Part shown: positions 52,158-60,638 of the stretch, in pieces
Layout of the letters: every line of letters starts with the position of its first letter
Position numbering within the stretch: the first letter of the stretch is position 1
From: Exiguobacterium artemiae 255-15
GTDB taxonomy: Bacteria > Bacillota > Bacilli > Exiguobacteriales > Exiguobacteriaceae
Length of the DNA stretch: 64,000 bases
Reading direction: 5' to 3'
Assembly (NCBI RefSeq): GCF_000019905.1
Contig: NC_010556.1
Coordinates: 2,196,001-2,260,000, forward strand
Notes under the pieces: generated by a model
What the model was told of the DNA's origin: nothing
The model's database searches: none
What the model saw: only the letters and a program-made list of their open reading frames with translations
Position numbers and translations under genes: made by a program

Positions 52158-52748
52158 ATGTCACTTGCACGTGTATTGCCTTACGCCAAAGAATTATTGG
52201 AATCAGTCATTCATGAGGGGGATTGTGTCGTCGACATGACTGCCGGGAACGGTCATGATACGCATTTTCTTGCCGAACAGGTCGGACCGAGCGGACGGGT
52301 CATCGCGTTTGATGTCCAGGAGCAGGCCATCGAAGAAACGACACGCCGTCTGCAGGCGGCTCACGTTTTCGACTGGGTCGATTTGTACCATGAAAGTCAT
52401 ATTCATGTCGGAGCCCGCTTGTTTGCTGAACAACGCCCGATTCGTGCCGGAGTATTTAATCTGGGGTACTTACCGGGGAGTGATAAATCCGTTACGACGA
52501 CCGGGGAAGAAACACTCGAAGCACTCCGTGCCCTCCTTCCGGTTCTTGTCCCCGGCGGTCTGGTTGTCCTCGTGATCTACCATGGCCATTCGGAAGGACG
52601 ACGTGAACGCGATGCGGTATTGGAACATGTTTCTTCCCTCCCGCAACAGGATTATGCCGTCCTGCAATATCGTTTCTTGAATCAGCAAAACAATCCCCCG
52701 TTCATCGTCGCGATTGAAAAAAAATTAAAGAAACAAACAATCGACTAA
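52158..52748 (+). CDS. mnmM: tRNA mnm5(s2)U34 biosynthesis methyltransferase MnmM (YtqB)
   Basis: SAM-dependent Rossmann methyltransferase of 196 residues. SAM loop VVDMTAGNGHDTHFLAEQVG (about 25-44), acid residue strand VIAFDVQEQAI, NLGYLPGSDK (about 95-104) and LVIYHGHSEGRRERDAV are the family signature. YtqB was shown in Bacillus to make the last methylation of mnm5s2U34 in tRNA. AGAGGAG precedes the ATG at 52158. The usual partner ytqA (mnmL) is not adjacent here. Its terminator has been split by the IS element. Confidence 0.9.
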   Translation: MSLARVLPYAKELLESVIHEGDCVVDMTAGNGHDTHFLAEQVGPSGRVIAFDVQEQAIEETTRRLQAAHVFDWVDLYHESHIHVGARLFAEQRPIRAGVFNLGYLPGSDKSVTTTGEETLEALRALLPVLVPGGLVVLVIYHGHSEGRRERDAVLEHVSSLPQQDYAVLQYRFLNQQNNPPFIVAIEKKLKKQTID

Positions 52749-52750
52749 AC

Positions 52751-52764
52751 AAAAAGAGGAATCC
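52751..52764 (+). other. Left half of a terminator split by the IS element
   Basis: AAAAAGAGGAATCC, whose exact reverse complement lies at 54453-54466, 1.7 kb away. Before the insertion the two formed a bidirectional terminator between mnmM and the hydrolase gene, with an 11-base loop. Confidence 0.85.
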
Positions 52765-52814
52765 CGATGTGAACTGCTCCCCGTCAAGTAGACAGGATAA
52801 ATAATAAAAATCTT

Positions 52815-53697
52815 TTAAACGGCTTGAGCTCTGTATTCTAATGGAGCCAAGCCGTTTAATCGTTGTTGATACCGTTCTTCATTGTAGAAATGAATATACT
52901 TCTGGATTGCAAGTTGGAGTTCGTCGAACTCCGTAAACTTATGTAGATAATAACTTTCGCACTTCAACGCTCCCCAAAAGGACTCCATCGGACCGTTATC
53001 AATACATTTACCAACCCGAGACATACTTTGTGTGATACCCGCCACGCGTGTCATGTGACGAAACGTATGCGAAGTATATTGAAATCCTCGATCACTATGA
53101 AGTAAGGGACGGCTTCCGGGTGCGCCTTTCAAGGCGAGTTCGAGTGTATCGAACACGAGCTGATTATGTTTGAGTGCCCAAGAACGAAGGCACGGATAGA
53201 TCCATCATGTAGGTCTAGAATAGCGCTCAAATACGCCTTCTGAGAGGCGCCATACTTCAATTCCGTGACATCCGTTACCCATTTTTGATTCGGTCCTGCC
53301 GCGTTGAAATCACGGTTCAGAATGTTCTCTGCGGTCTGTTGAGGACGATTACGAATGTACAAAGGACGTTTCCGGCGTATGACGCAATGAATACGAGCGA
53401 CATGCATCAGACGACGGACACGCTTCGCGTTAACGTTTCTTCCGAAACGGCGTTTTAAGTTTAATGTCATTCGTCGATAGCCATAGATTCCGTTCACCGC
53501 AAGGTGAATCTCGTTCATCTCTTCGATGATTTTCATGTTCTCCGTCTCACGTGCTTTCGGCATATCTATCCGACGTAACCACTTGTAGTAGGCAGCGCGC
53601 GAGACACAAGCGAGGTGGCATAGGGCAATGATTGGATAACCAAATTGCTCTACCGATGATTGGATGGCTTCATATTTATCTTGAAGTCGAATTTGAT
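52815..53697 (-). pseudogene. IS3-family transposase OrfB, broken by a 1-base deletion
   Basis: The catalytic rve-type integrase part. Reading goes from GDREEVTLNQIRLQDKYEAI through HLACVSRAAYYKWLRRID and NQKWVTDVTELKYG (first catalytic Asp) to FVLGHSN, then the frame shifts near 53162-53168: five bases stand where six are needed, and the downstream frame continues NQLVFDTLELALKG, PLLHSDRGFQYTS (second Asp) and MESFWGALK (Glu, 35 residues between). The truncated protein lacks two of three catalytic residues, so this copy is probably inactive. A hairpin with T-run at 52817-52857 may end its transcript. Confidence 0.88.
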
Positions 53698-54375
53698 TTA
53701 ACGTGACCTCCTCTCGATCTCCTCTAACTTTTTTAAGAAATCGTTCTCCATACGTAGACGCTCATTTTCTCGCTCGAGTCGTTTCAGCTCCAGCGCGAAA
53801 CGTTCTGTACCCGTCAATTCTTCTACTGGCTTCTGACGACCGCGACGGTCTATCAGTGAGTCGATTCCATCCTTCTCGAACTTTCTTACCCAACTATAGA
53901 TTTGTTGGTACGAGACCCGATGGGTCTCCATGATGCGTTGATAGTCTTTTCCGTTTTGTATACAGTCCATAACTGCCTGGACACGCTCTTCGAATGTAGT
54001 GGTTCTACCTCTAGTCATAATGGATCGCTCCTTCAATGGTTTCCCTTGAGTACTATGACTAGTATACTTCTCGATCCACTTCGCAAGTACGCTTATGTTC
54101 GAAATATCAAACCGTACCGAAGCGCTAGTGAGCGATTCTTCTTGGTCGAGTACTGCGCGCACAGCTTTCATCTTTAGGTCTTCGGGATAGCGGGTCCACT
54201 TTGATCGACTCCGAAGTGCGGAGGGACCGCCCGTACGATATTTTGCTCTCCATCTATTCAAGGTTGTGACTGAAAGCTCGAAGAGCGAGGCGATCGACTT
54301 GATTGAGTCGATTCCGTCCTCACACATCTGAATGATGTGTAGTTTTTGATCCATCGAAAATCTAGATGTAGCCAT
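53698..54375 (-). CDS. IS3-family OrfA (transposase helix-turn-helix subunit)
   Basis: 225 residues from the ATG at 54375 (AAGGGAG upstream). Two helix-turn-helix regions (FSMDQKLHIIQMCEDGIDSIKSIASLFELSVTTLNRWRAKY, about 6-46, and TTFEERVQAVMDCIQNGKDYQRIMETHRVSYQQIYSWVRKFEKDG) bind the element ends, and a leucine-zipper-like C-terminus (LELKRLERENERLRMENDFLKKLEEI) mediates pairing. A AAA AAG at 53734-53728 allows the -1 frameshift that makes the OrfAB fusion transposase. Confidence 0.9.
   Translation of the reverse strand: MATSRFSMDQKLHIIQMCEDGIDSIKSIASLFELSVTTLNRWRAKYRTGGPSALRSRSKWTRYPEDLKMKAVRAVLDQEESLTSASVRFDISNISVLAKWIEKYTSHSTQGKPLKERSIMTRGRTTTFEERVQAVMDCIQNGKDYQRIMETHRVSYQQIYSWVRKFEKDGIDSLIDRRGRQKPVEELTGTERFALELKRLERENERLRMENDFLKKLEEIERRSR
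53728..53734 (-). other. Programmed -1 frameshift site of the IS element
   Basis: A AAA AAG heptamer in the orfA frame (TTA AAA AAG). Slipping back one base joins orfA to the orfB frame, which has no good start codon of its own. Confidence 0.75.
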
Positions 54376-54477
54376 AGAAAAAGCTCCCTTCAAAGTAGAC
54401 AGTTTTTGTTATTTCAACTGTCTACTTTTTGGGGAGCATATCAATGCTATCCGGATTCCTCTTTTTCTTGTTGCCGT

Positions 54478-55182
54478 TTAATCTTCCACCATCTTTAGAA
54501 ACAGCAATAGCTTTTCAGCAAACCGCGTATTCAAACGTTCAAAACTGAAGTGCGGGAAACCGTGCAGACGTTGCAGATAAATCTGGTCTCCGCCCATCTT
54601 CCGGCACACTTCAAGCGTCAACTTGACGTCGGCGAACTGATCATCCGGTGCATAAAAACAAGCGAGATGGACCCGCGGCAGTTTCTTACGTTCTTCGTCA
54701 TGGATGACGATTTCTTCTTCAATCTCGCGATATTCCGCATACGTCAATTCACCAAGACGTGCAGCATCCTCATTGTTCTGTCCGAACGGCAATGTGCCGA
54801 GCGGAGCATCCGGACGGAACCGGTCGAAAGCACTTGCAAACACTTGTTTGACGCCGCCTAGTTGCTTCGAGTTGTGCCAATCAAATAACGGCGAGATGAA
54901 TGTCAGGCTCGCCATCGGCAACTCATATTCTTGAAGCAGCCGATTGACGACAAGTGCCCCCATACTGCAGGCAATGATGTGAATCGGTAATTTTCGTTTA
55001 CCGGCTTCACGTAATGCTTCTTTTAACAGCTGTTGATGTTCTTCAAACGATACACGACGGGGTGCATCGACCAGGAGAACTTCGTATTCGCGTTCTAATA
55101 CACGAATCAGCGCCTCACTCGGCCGAGCACGTAATTGGAGTGGATATACAAGAACGATCACTCCGGTTGGTTGTTCTACCAC
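54478..55182 (-). CDS. Alpha/beta hydrolase
   Basis: 234 residues. The nucleophile elbow reads IIACSMGALVVNRLL (about 66-80), a variant of GxSxG with Ala and Cys before the serine (A-C-S-M-G). A later aspartate in FYAPDDQFADV and histidine in HGFPHFSFERL can complete the triad. The start is the GTG at 55182, with GAGGTGAG just upstream. Substrate unknown. Its original terminator was shared with mnmM and is now interrupted by the IS element. Confidence 0.83.
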   Translation of the reverse strand: MVEQPTGVIVLVYPLQLRARPSEALIRVLEREYEVLLVDAPRRVSFEEHQQLLKEALREAGKRKLPIHIIACSMGALVVNRLLQEYELPMASLTFISPLFDWHNSKQLGGVKQVFASAFDRFRPDAPLGTLPFGQNNEDAARLGELTYAEYREIEEEIVIHDEERKKLPRVHLACFYAPDDQFADVKLTLEVCRKMGGDQIYLQRLHGFPHFSFERLNTRFAEKLLLFLKMVED

Positions 55183-55265
55183 AAACTCACCTCTTCATTC
55201 GATATCTGTTTAGTATGCAACAAATCCGACTCCAGCCAAACCGCCTTAAGTCGGATTCCATTTCT

Positions 55266-55751
55266 TTAATATATACGTTGCAGACGCGTCACAGGTTCCA
55301 CTTGTCCGAAGACTTCCTCTGTCGTCTCACTGATTTCCTTGAATCCGTACGACGTTAAAAAGTGGCGGGCTTTATAGTTCCGAGATTCGACATACACTTC
55401 GATCGGAGAGGCTCCCTGCAATTCCAGTTCGCGGATCAGCCGGCGTCCGATCCCGTTTTGTTGGTATTTCGGCAAGACATACAATCGGACGATTTCCCAT
55501 GTTCCCTCAACATCAATCGCGTGAATGAAACCGACGATTTCCCCGTCAATCAGTCCGACGTTGAAATATTCTCCACGTGCTTCCTCCGCTGTCCGAATCG
55601 CCCGGACCACTTCTTCCTGCGGGTACGCTTCTTGAACGAAATGGGCTTTCGAGCGTTCTGAATAGATTTCCTCATATGTGTCCATCCAAGACGTGAGCGC
55701 AATATCATGAATGCGTGCTGCATCAGTCGGAACCGCTTCGCGTATCTCCAT
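55266..55751 (-). CDS. GNAT family N-acetyltransferase
   Basis: 161 residues, single GNAT domain. Acetyl-CoA binding is in RLYVLPKYQQNGIGRRLIREL (about 89-109) and the terminal motif in YVESRNYKARHFLTSYGFKEI (about 119-139). Substrate unknown. No partner genes are linked to it; it lies between the hydrolase and metK on the same strand. GGGGGATT precedes the ATG. Confidence 0.87.
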   Translation of the reverse strand: MEIREAVPTDAARIHDIALTSWMDTYEEIYSERSKAHFVQEAYPQEEVVRAIRTAEEARGEYFNVGLIDGEIVGFIHAIDVEGTWEIVRLYVLPKYQQNGIGRRLIRELELQGASPIEVYVESRNYKARHFLTSYGFKEISETTEEVFGQVEPVTRLQRIY

Positions 55752-55849
55752 ACCGAAATCCCCCTTTTCCTTTTACAGAATACAGACTCATGTTCTTTTA
55801 CCCTTTTCTAGAAATTTCAGTCGTATCCCTGCAAAGTTCAGGAGAAACA

Positions 55850-55892
55850 AAAAAAGTTCAGAAACACCCTTTAGAAGGATGTTTCTGAACAA
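55850..55892 (-). terminator. metK terminator
   Basis: 11-bp stem GTTCAGAAACA / TGTTTCTGAAC (55857-55867 / 55881-55891), T-run on the reverse strand. Confidence 0.9.
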
Positions 55893-55896
55893 TGAA

Positions 55897-57105
55897 TTAT
55901 GCGAAACGTTTTGCCTGCTCTTCAAGAGTAGCGGCTTTATCTGTCTGCTCCCATGGTAACTCGATGTCTGTACGACCGAAGTGACCATAAGCTGCTGTCT
56001 GACGATAGATCGGACGACGGAGATCAAGCATGTTGATGATTCCAGCCGGACGAAGATCGAAGTTTTCAGCAACCAGTTCAACCAGTTGTGCTTCAGGAAG
56101 TTTTCCTGTACCGAATGTATCCACCGCGATTGATACCGGATGTGCGACACCGATTGCGTACGCGAGTTGAACTTCCGCTTTGTCTGCAAGACCTGCAGCT
56201 ACGAGGTTCTTCGCGACGTAACGCGCTGCGTAAGCAGCTGAACGGTCGACTTTCGTTGGATCTTTACCAGAGAAAGCTCCACCGCCGTGACGTGCATATC
56301 CGCCATAAGTATCAACGATGATTTTACGGCCTGTTAATCCAGCATCACCTTGTGGTCCGCCGATGACGAAACGACCAGTTGGGTTGATGAAGAACTTTGT
56401 ATCGGCATCGATGTACTCAGTCGGAATGACCGGTGCGATGACATGTTCTTTCAGATCAGCTTGGATTTGCTCAAGCGTCACTTCTTCTGCATGTTGTGTT
56501 GAGATGACGATTGTATCAACGCGAACAGGTTCATTGTTCTCATTGTATTCAACCGTGACTTGCGTCTTACCATCCGGACGGAGGTAATCGAGTTGTCCGT
56601 TTTTACGAACTTCTGCAAGACGACGAGCCAGTTTGTGTGAAAGTGAGATCGGAAGTGGCATGAGTTCAGGTGTTTCTTTCGTTGCATAACCGAACATCAG
56701 ACCTTGGTCTCCTGCTCCGATTGCATCGATTTCTTCATCTGACATGTTTCCTTCGCGTGCTTCAAGCGCTTGGTCAACACCGAGAGCGATGTCTGCTGAC
56801 TGCTCATCGATTGATGTCAATACAGCACAAGTGTCTGCATCGAAACCGTATTTAGCGCGTGTATAGCCAATTTCGCGAATCGTTTCACGAACGACTTTCG
56901 GGATATCCACGTAAGTTGATGTCGTGATTTCTCCTGCTACTAATACGAGTCCTGTCGTGACAGAAGTTTCTGCCGCAACACGTGCGTTTGGATCGGCTGC
57001 AAGAATTGCATCCAAAATTGAATCCGAAATCTGGTCACAGATTTTATCCGGGTGACCTTCTGTTACTGATTCCGACGTAAACAGTCGGCGATTAAGGTTT
57101 GTCAT
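55897..57105 (-). CDS. metK: S-adenosylmethionine synthetase
   Basis: Makes SAM from methionine and ATP. 402 residues from the ATG at 57105 (GGGAGGG upstream); a longer frame to 57195 runs into the riboswitch. [22 protein letters not shown] (about 12-33) and [12 protein letters not shown] (about 118-129) and [19 protein letters not shown] (about 263-281) are the family signatures with ATP and metal residues. Controlled by the SAM-I riboswitch in front, which would stop transcription when SAM is plentiful. Confidence 0.98.
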   Translation of the reverse strand: MTNLNRRLFTSESVTEGHPDKICDQISDSILDAILAADPNARVAAETSVTTGLVLVAGEITTSTYVDIPKVVRETIREIGYTRAKYGFDADTCAVLTSIDEQSADIALGVDQALEAREGNMSDEEIDAIGAGDQGLMFGYATKETPELMPLPISLSHKLARRLAEVRKNGQLDYLRPDGKTQVTVEYNENNEPVRVDTIVISTQHAEEVTLEQIQADLKEHVIAPVIPTEYIDADTKFFINPTGRFVIGGPQGDAGLTGRKIIVDTYGGYARHGGGAFSGKDPTKVDRSAAYAARYVAKNLVAAGLADKAEVQLAYAIGVAHPVSIAVDTFGTGKLPEAQLVELVAENFDLRPAGIINMLDLRRPIYRQTAAYGHFGRTDIELPWEQTDKAATLEEQAKRFA

Positions 57106-57169
57106 GTTTGACCCTCCCAAAAAAGAATTTGACGGTGTACTCATTTCCCCTAGTTGAGTGGGACGGTAA

Positions 57170-57360
57170 AATGAAAAAAACCTTTCCATGTCCAAAAATG
57201 GTCAGGGAAAGGTTGTGCGTTCTTCCTTTACCCTCTTATCGTTCGAAGTGTTTACTTCGCTTCAGGAGAGCACCTTTTCCTACATTAATGATGAAATTAA
57301 TATAAGACGGTTGCCGGGTTTCTTCGGGCCTTGTTCCCTCCACCTGCTCAGAATAAGAGT
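57170..57360 (-). promoter_or_regulatory. SAM-I (S-box) riboswitch of metK
   Basis: On the reverse strand, the aptamer runs from CTCTTATTCTGAGCAGG (57359) through GGTGGAGGGA, GGCCC, GAAACCCGGCAACC and GGTGCTCTCC to the closing GATAAGAG (about 57233). A terminator hairpin AACCTTTCC / GGAAAGGTT with a T-run follows (57174-57214). All core SAM-I elements are visible. Confidence 0.96.
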
Positions 57361-57376
57361 ATCCGTTACGAATTAC

Positions 57377-57405
57377 ATGATATAAACTTGTGCTCACTCT
57401 GTCAA
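57377..57405 (-). promoter_or_regulatory. metK promoter
   Basis: On the reverse strand perfect TTGACA (57405-57400), 17-base spacer, TATCAT (57382-57377), directly upstream of the riboswitch. Confidence 0.8.
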
Positions 57406-57461
57406 GCAACGTTTTAATTTCTAGTCGAAAAATTTCGGAAGAGATGTTAAACTGTTAATGC

Positions 57462-57475
57462 TGAAAGCGTTTCCA
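57462..57475 (+). promoter_or_regulatory. cre (CcpA) site upstream of pckA
   Basis: TGAAAGCGTTTCCA matches the consensus TGWAARCGYTWNCW at all 14 positions. It lies 30 bases upstream of the pckA -35 and about 57 bases upstream of the metK -35. Confidence 0.7.
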
Positions 57476-57504
57476 GATAAATAGAAATCAGCGCATGAAA
57501 ATGA

Positions 57505-57534
57505 TTGCTCTATCATTAGTATGTCATATATAAT
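57505..57534 (+). promoter_or_regulatory. pckA promoter
   Basis: TTGCTC at 57505-57510, 18-base spacer, perfect TATAAT at 57529-57534. Two CcpN-type boxes cover and follow the -10. Confidence 0.75.
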
Positions 57535-57551
57535 AAATGTGTCATACTAAT
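57515..57551 (+). promoter_or_regulatory. Two CcpN-type operator boxes over the pckA promoter
   Basis: TATGTCATATA (57520-57530) and TGTGTCATACT (57538-57548) both match TRTGHYATAYW, the CcpN consensus as I recall it. They lie within a 9-bp perfect inverted repeat ATTAGTATG / CATACTAAT (57515-57523 / 57543-57551). Box 1 overlaps the -10 element; box 2 begins four bases after it, near the start of transcription. CcpN represses pckA in Bacillus during growth on glucose. Confidence 0.75.
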
Positions 57552-57591
57552 AGTAGAGCTAAAACCAACGTAGGGGAAAGGTGGGGTCAGG

Positions 57592-59160
57592 ATGCCGATG
57601 ACGGTCCTGAATATCGAAGAACTACTCAAGAAGGAGCATGTGTTCAAACAACTGTCTGTTGCTGAACTAGTCGAACATGCAATTCGCAACAAAGAAGGAG
57701 TTCTTGCAGAAAATGGTGCTTTGTCTGTAGAAACGGGGAAATTTACAGGTCGTTCACCGAAAGACAAGTTCATCGTCCGTGATGACTCATGTGAGATGCA
57801 TATCGATTGGGGTCATGTCAATCAACCGATGGAGTCGGACAAATTCGAGCAACTGTTACAAAAAGTTCTTCGTTATATGAACGAAGCAGATCAACTCTAC
57901 TACACAGAAGCTGCTGCTGGTGCCGATACGCATTTCACCCTTCCAGTGCGCGTCGTAACCGAATATGCTTGGCATAATTTGTTTGCGAAACAGCTGTTTT
58001 TACGTGAATATCCTACGGTTGCGGCCTTTGAACCGTTTACGGTCGTCTACGCACCACATTTTAAAGCGGATCCGGCGGTTGACGGCACAAACTCCGAGAC
58101 ATTCATCGCGATGTCATTCGAACACCGGATTGTCTTGATTGGCGGAACGGAGTATGCCGGAGAAATCAAAAAATCAATTTTCTCTGTCATGAACTATCTT
58201 TTACCCCAACAAGAAGTCTTGTCGATGCACTGTTCAGCAAACGTCGGACACGGCGGCGATGTCGCCTTATTCTTCGGACTCTCAGGAACTGGTAAGACCA
58301 CGCTGTCTGCTGATGACAGTCGCCAATTAATCGGTGACGATGAACACGGTTGGTCTCATGACGGTGTCTTCAACATCGAAGGTGGCTGCTATGCGAAAAC
58401 AGTTAATCTGTCACGCGAAAAAGAACCACAAATCTTTGATGCGATCCGCTTCGGAACCGTTCTTGAAAATGTCGTCCTCGATGATGCGCGGATTCCGGAT
58501 TATGATGATACTTCATTGACTGAAAATACACGTGCCGCTTACCCGATTACAGCAATCGACAACATCGCCATTCCGTCACGCGCCGGTCACCCGAAAACGA
58601 TTGTCTTTCTGACGGCGGATGCCTATGGTGTCTTGCCTCCAATCAGTAAACTGACGAAAGAACAAGCGATGTATCACTTCTTATCCGGCTACACATCAAA
58701 ACTGGCTGGAACGGAGCGCGGCGTTACAGAACCGGAAGCCACATTCTCGACGTGCTTCGGTTCACCATTCCTGCCGTTGATTCCGGAAAAATATGCGACG
58801 ATGCTCGGGGAACTGATTGATCGTCACGGTGTCACAGTCTATCTCGTCAACACAGGCTGGACCGGCGGCGCTTACGGTACAGGAAGCCGGATGAAACTCT
58901 CCTATACACGAACGATGGTCAATGCGGCCGTCAACGGTCTGCTTGCAGACATCCCGACAGAAGAACATCCGATTTTCGGTCTGCATATGCCGATCGAAGT
59001 ACCTGGTGTTCCGACTGACTTGCTCAATCCGGTCAAGGTCTGGGCGGATGCATCTGTTTACGAACAACAAGCGACCGCACTCGCACAAAAATTCACACAG
59101 AACTTCGCACGTTTCGAAAGTGCGACCGATGCGATCAAAGCAGCCGGTCCCCGCGTGTAA
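57592..59160 (+). CDS. pckA: Phosphoenolpyruvate carboxykinase (ATP)
   Basis: First committed step of gluconeogenesis: oxaloacetate plus ATP to phosphoenolpyruvate and CO2. 522 residues. [10 protein letters not shown] (about 52-61), [30 protein letters not shown] (P-loop GLSGTGKT about 230-237), the metal and kinase-2 region [21 protein letters not shown], and [18 protein letters not shown] precedes the ATG at 57592. Divergent from metK and under predicted CcpN and CcpA control, it would be active on non-sugar carbon sources, working with Acs in this window. Confidence 0.97.
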   Translation: MPMTVLNIEELLKKEHVFKQLSVAELVEHAIRNKEGVLAENGALSVETGKFTGRSPKDKFIVRDDSCEMHIDWGHVNQPMESDKFEQLLQKVLRYMNEADQLYYTEAAAGADTHFTLPVRVVTEYAWHNLFAKQLFLREYPTVAAFEPFTVVYAPHFKADPAVDGTNSETFIAMSFEHRIVLIGGTEYAGEIKKSIFSVMNYLLPQQEVLSMHCSANVGHGGDVALFFGLSGTGKTTLSADDSRQLIGDDEHGWSHDGVFNIEGGCYAKTVNLSREKEPQIFDAIRFGTVLENVVLDDARIPDYDDTSLTENTRAAYPITAIDNIAIPSRAGHPKTIVFLTADAYGVLPPISKLTKEQAMYHFLSGYTSKLAGTERGVTEPEATFSTCFGSPFLPLIPEKYATMLGELIDRHGVTVYLVNTGWTGGAYGTGSRMKLSYTRTMVNAAVNGLLADIPTEEHPIFGLHMPIEVPGVPTDLLNPVKVWADASVYEQQATALAQKFTQNFARFESATDAIKAAGPRV

Positions 59161-59175
59161 AAACGATTGATGGTA

Positions 59176-59216
59176 CTAAAAAGGTTGAGCTCCTTAACGG
59201 ATGCTCAACCTTTTGT
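59176..59216. terminator. Bidirectional terminator after pckA
   Basis: 12-bp perfect stem AAAAGGTTGAGC / GCTCAACCTTTT (59179-59190 / 59203-59214). Confidence 0.85.
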
Positions 59217-59217
59217 G

Positions 59218-60471
59218 TTAGACGATGGAATCTGTCTTATCTTGTAAATGAAGTTCTTTTTGAGAAAGCCAAACTTGGCTTTCTTTTAATAATTCATAAG
59301 CCCGGTGCTTCATAATCCCGAACCGATTACTGAGCATCTCAAACCGTTCAAACTCGCCCCGGTCTGCGCTGATCGCAAGCAACAGGCAATCGCGAAACGG
59401 GTGATCTTCCCCTTGCAAGACATTTTTCAAAGCCGGTTCAATCGGAAGCTGATCGATGATTTCACCGATATCCACGGAAAGCAAGGCATCGATGTGTGAC
59501 AGTAAGCCGATCATGTAGGCACTTTCTGCTTTCAGTGTCTTCGTTTCCGTCGCAAACAGTTGGCATAGTTTTGCGCAATGCAAGGATGAACGCAATAATT
59601 CGTCCGACCATTGATACGGACTCGCTAGTTTCATCTCACGCAAGACGATCAACGAAATCCAGCTCTTCAGTTGGGAAAAGCCCAGCAAGGAAATTGCTTG
59701 ACGGACGGAACTGACCATGTTCCGAAGACCGATGCCCGGAGAGTTGATCAATTGCAGTACTTGCACACTGATGTAAGGATTGCCCTCGATTTCATCCACG
59801 ACGTCATCATAATGGTCATCCGTATCAAGCCACTTCAACATTTTCAACAGGACAGGCACTTGCGGAGGAACGGCCTTTCCTTTCATCAGCATCGGTTTGG
59901 CGTAAAAGTATCCTTGGAACCAGTCATACCCCATCGCAAGGCTTCGCGTGTGGTCCTCGTGTGTTTCAACCCGTTCAGCCAAAAAGCGGATATGCGGATA
60001 GTTCCGTTTTAAAATATGTAAGATTGCACTTTGTTCGCGTGGATTGATGGCTTCGATATCAATTTTTATCAAATCAATCAAATCAAACAGCTCCGGACCG
60101 TGGTGACGCAACAAATCCGTTACGAAATCATCAAGCGCCAGGACGAAGCCGGCTTCTTTCCATTTTTGCAGCGTCTGGAGCATCATTTCATCGATCTGAA
60201 CCGTCTCCAATACTTCAATCACGAATTGAGTCGGATTCAGATGATCAATCAGTTCAGACTGCAACAGATCGCCTGTGAAATTAATGAATAATCGTTTTCC
60301 TTCTGCTACACGGTCTACTCCGAGATGAATCAGTGTATTCGTCAACACATCCATCGTCGCCAAGTCACCATCAAACACTGCAGGTGTTTCAACGGAACGA
60401 TAGAGCAGCTCAAAAGCGTCAATCGAACCAAACCGGTCTACAATCGGTTGTCGCGCAAGTAAGATTTCCAT
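59218..60471 (-). CDS. EAL-HDOD domain protein (YuxH family), probably not a phosphodiesterase
   Basis: 417 residues. N-terminal EAL-type domain (about 1-205): LLARQPIVDRFGSIDAFELLYRS has ELL in place of EAL; FVLALDDFVTD lacks the glycine loop of DDFGTG; LIKIDIEA and LAERVET remain. The C-terminal HDOD domain (about 210-400; ILLLKMLKWLD-type helices, GLRNMVSSVRQAISLLGFSQLKSWISLIVLREM) is common in signalling proteins. The combination matches the YuxH-type proteins. Because several c-di-GMP hydrolysis residues are changed, it is more likely a binding or scaffold protein. Single-gene unit. Confidence 0.85.
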   Translation of the reverse strand: MEILLARQPIVDRFGSIDAFELLYRSVETPAVFDGDLATMDVLTNTLIHLGVDRVAEGKRLFINFTGDLLQSELIDHLNPTQFVIEVLETVQIDEMMLQTLQKWKEAGFVLALDDFVTDLLRHHGPELFDLIDLIKIDIEAINPREQSAILHILKRNYPHIRFLAERVETHEDHTRSLAMGYDWFQGYFYAKPMLMKGKAVPPQVPVLLKMLKWLDTDDHYDDVVDEIEGNPYISVQVLQLINSPGIGLRNMVSSVRQAISLLGFSQLKSWISLIVLREMKLASPYQWSDELLRSSLHCAKLCQLFATETKTLKAESAYMIGLLSHIDALLSVDIGEIIDQLPIEPALKNVLQGEDHPFRDCLLLAISADRGEFERFEMLSNRFGIMKHRAYELLKESQVWLSQKELHLQDKTDSIV

Positions 60472-60591
60472 CTCATATATCCCTTCTAAATCCGTTAATC
60501 TGGCTTATTTTATATGTTCTAGTATACCAAATATCGTTTCCCCTTAAAAAATCTCTTTTTTAAAACATATCAATGTTCCCATCATTTGGAG

Positions 60592-60628
60592 AAAAAAACA
60601 TCTCAATGCAAGGCATCAAGATGTTTTG
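60592..60628 (-). terminator. Terminator of the alpha/beta hydrolase gene at 60639
   Basis: Stem AAAACATCT / AGATGTTTT (60595-60603 / 60619-60627) with T-run on the reverse strand. Confidence 0.78.
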
Positions 60629-60638
60629 TAAGTCTTTT

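Larger units (their letters stand above)
52770..54443 (-). mobile_element. IS3-family insertion sequence (IS150 group), 1674 bp
   Basis: Imperfect 33-bp terminal inverted repeats (52770-52802 and 54411-54443; 25 of 33 match, both starting TGA and sharing TGCTCCCC and AAGTAGACAG). A 3-bp target duplication ATG flanks it (52767-52769 and 54444-54446). It carries orfA with helix-turn-helix domains and a frameshifted orfB with a DD(35)E transposase core, both on the reverse strand. An A6G slippery heptamer lies near the end of orfA. A second inverted copy of the repeat core sits inside the right end (54392-54404 / 54416-54428). Single copy in the window. Confidence 0.93.

Noticed and set aside
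51980-52159. 60-residue N-terminal extension of the MFS transporter
   Set aside because: It overlaps the promoter TTGACA/TAAAGT and the good ribosome site stands at the internal ATG 51979.
52775-54438. Shorter IS boundaries starting at TGCTCCCC
   Set aside because: They give no target duplication, while boundaries at TGA give a 3-bp ATG duplication and restore a perfect terminator.
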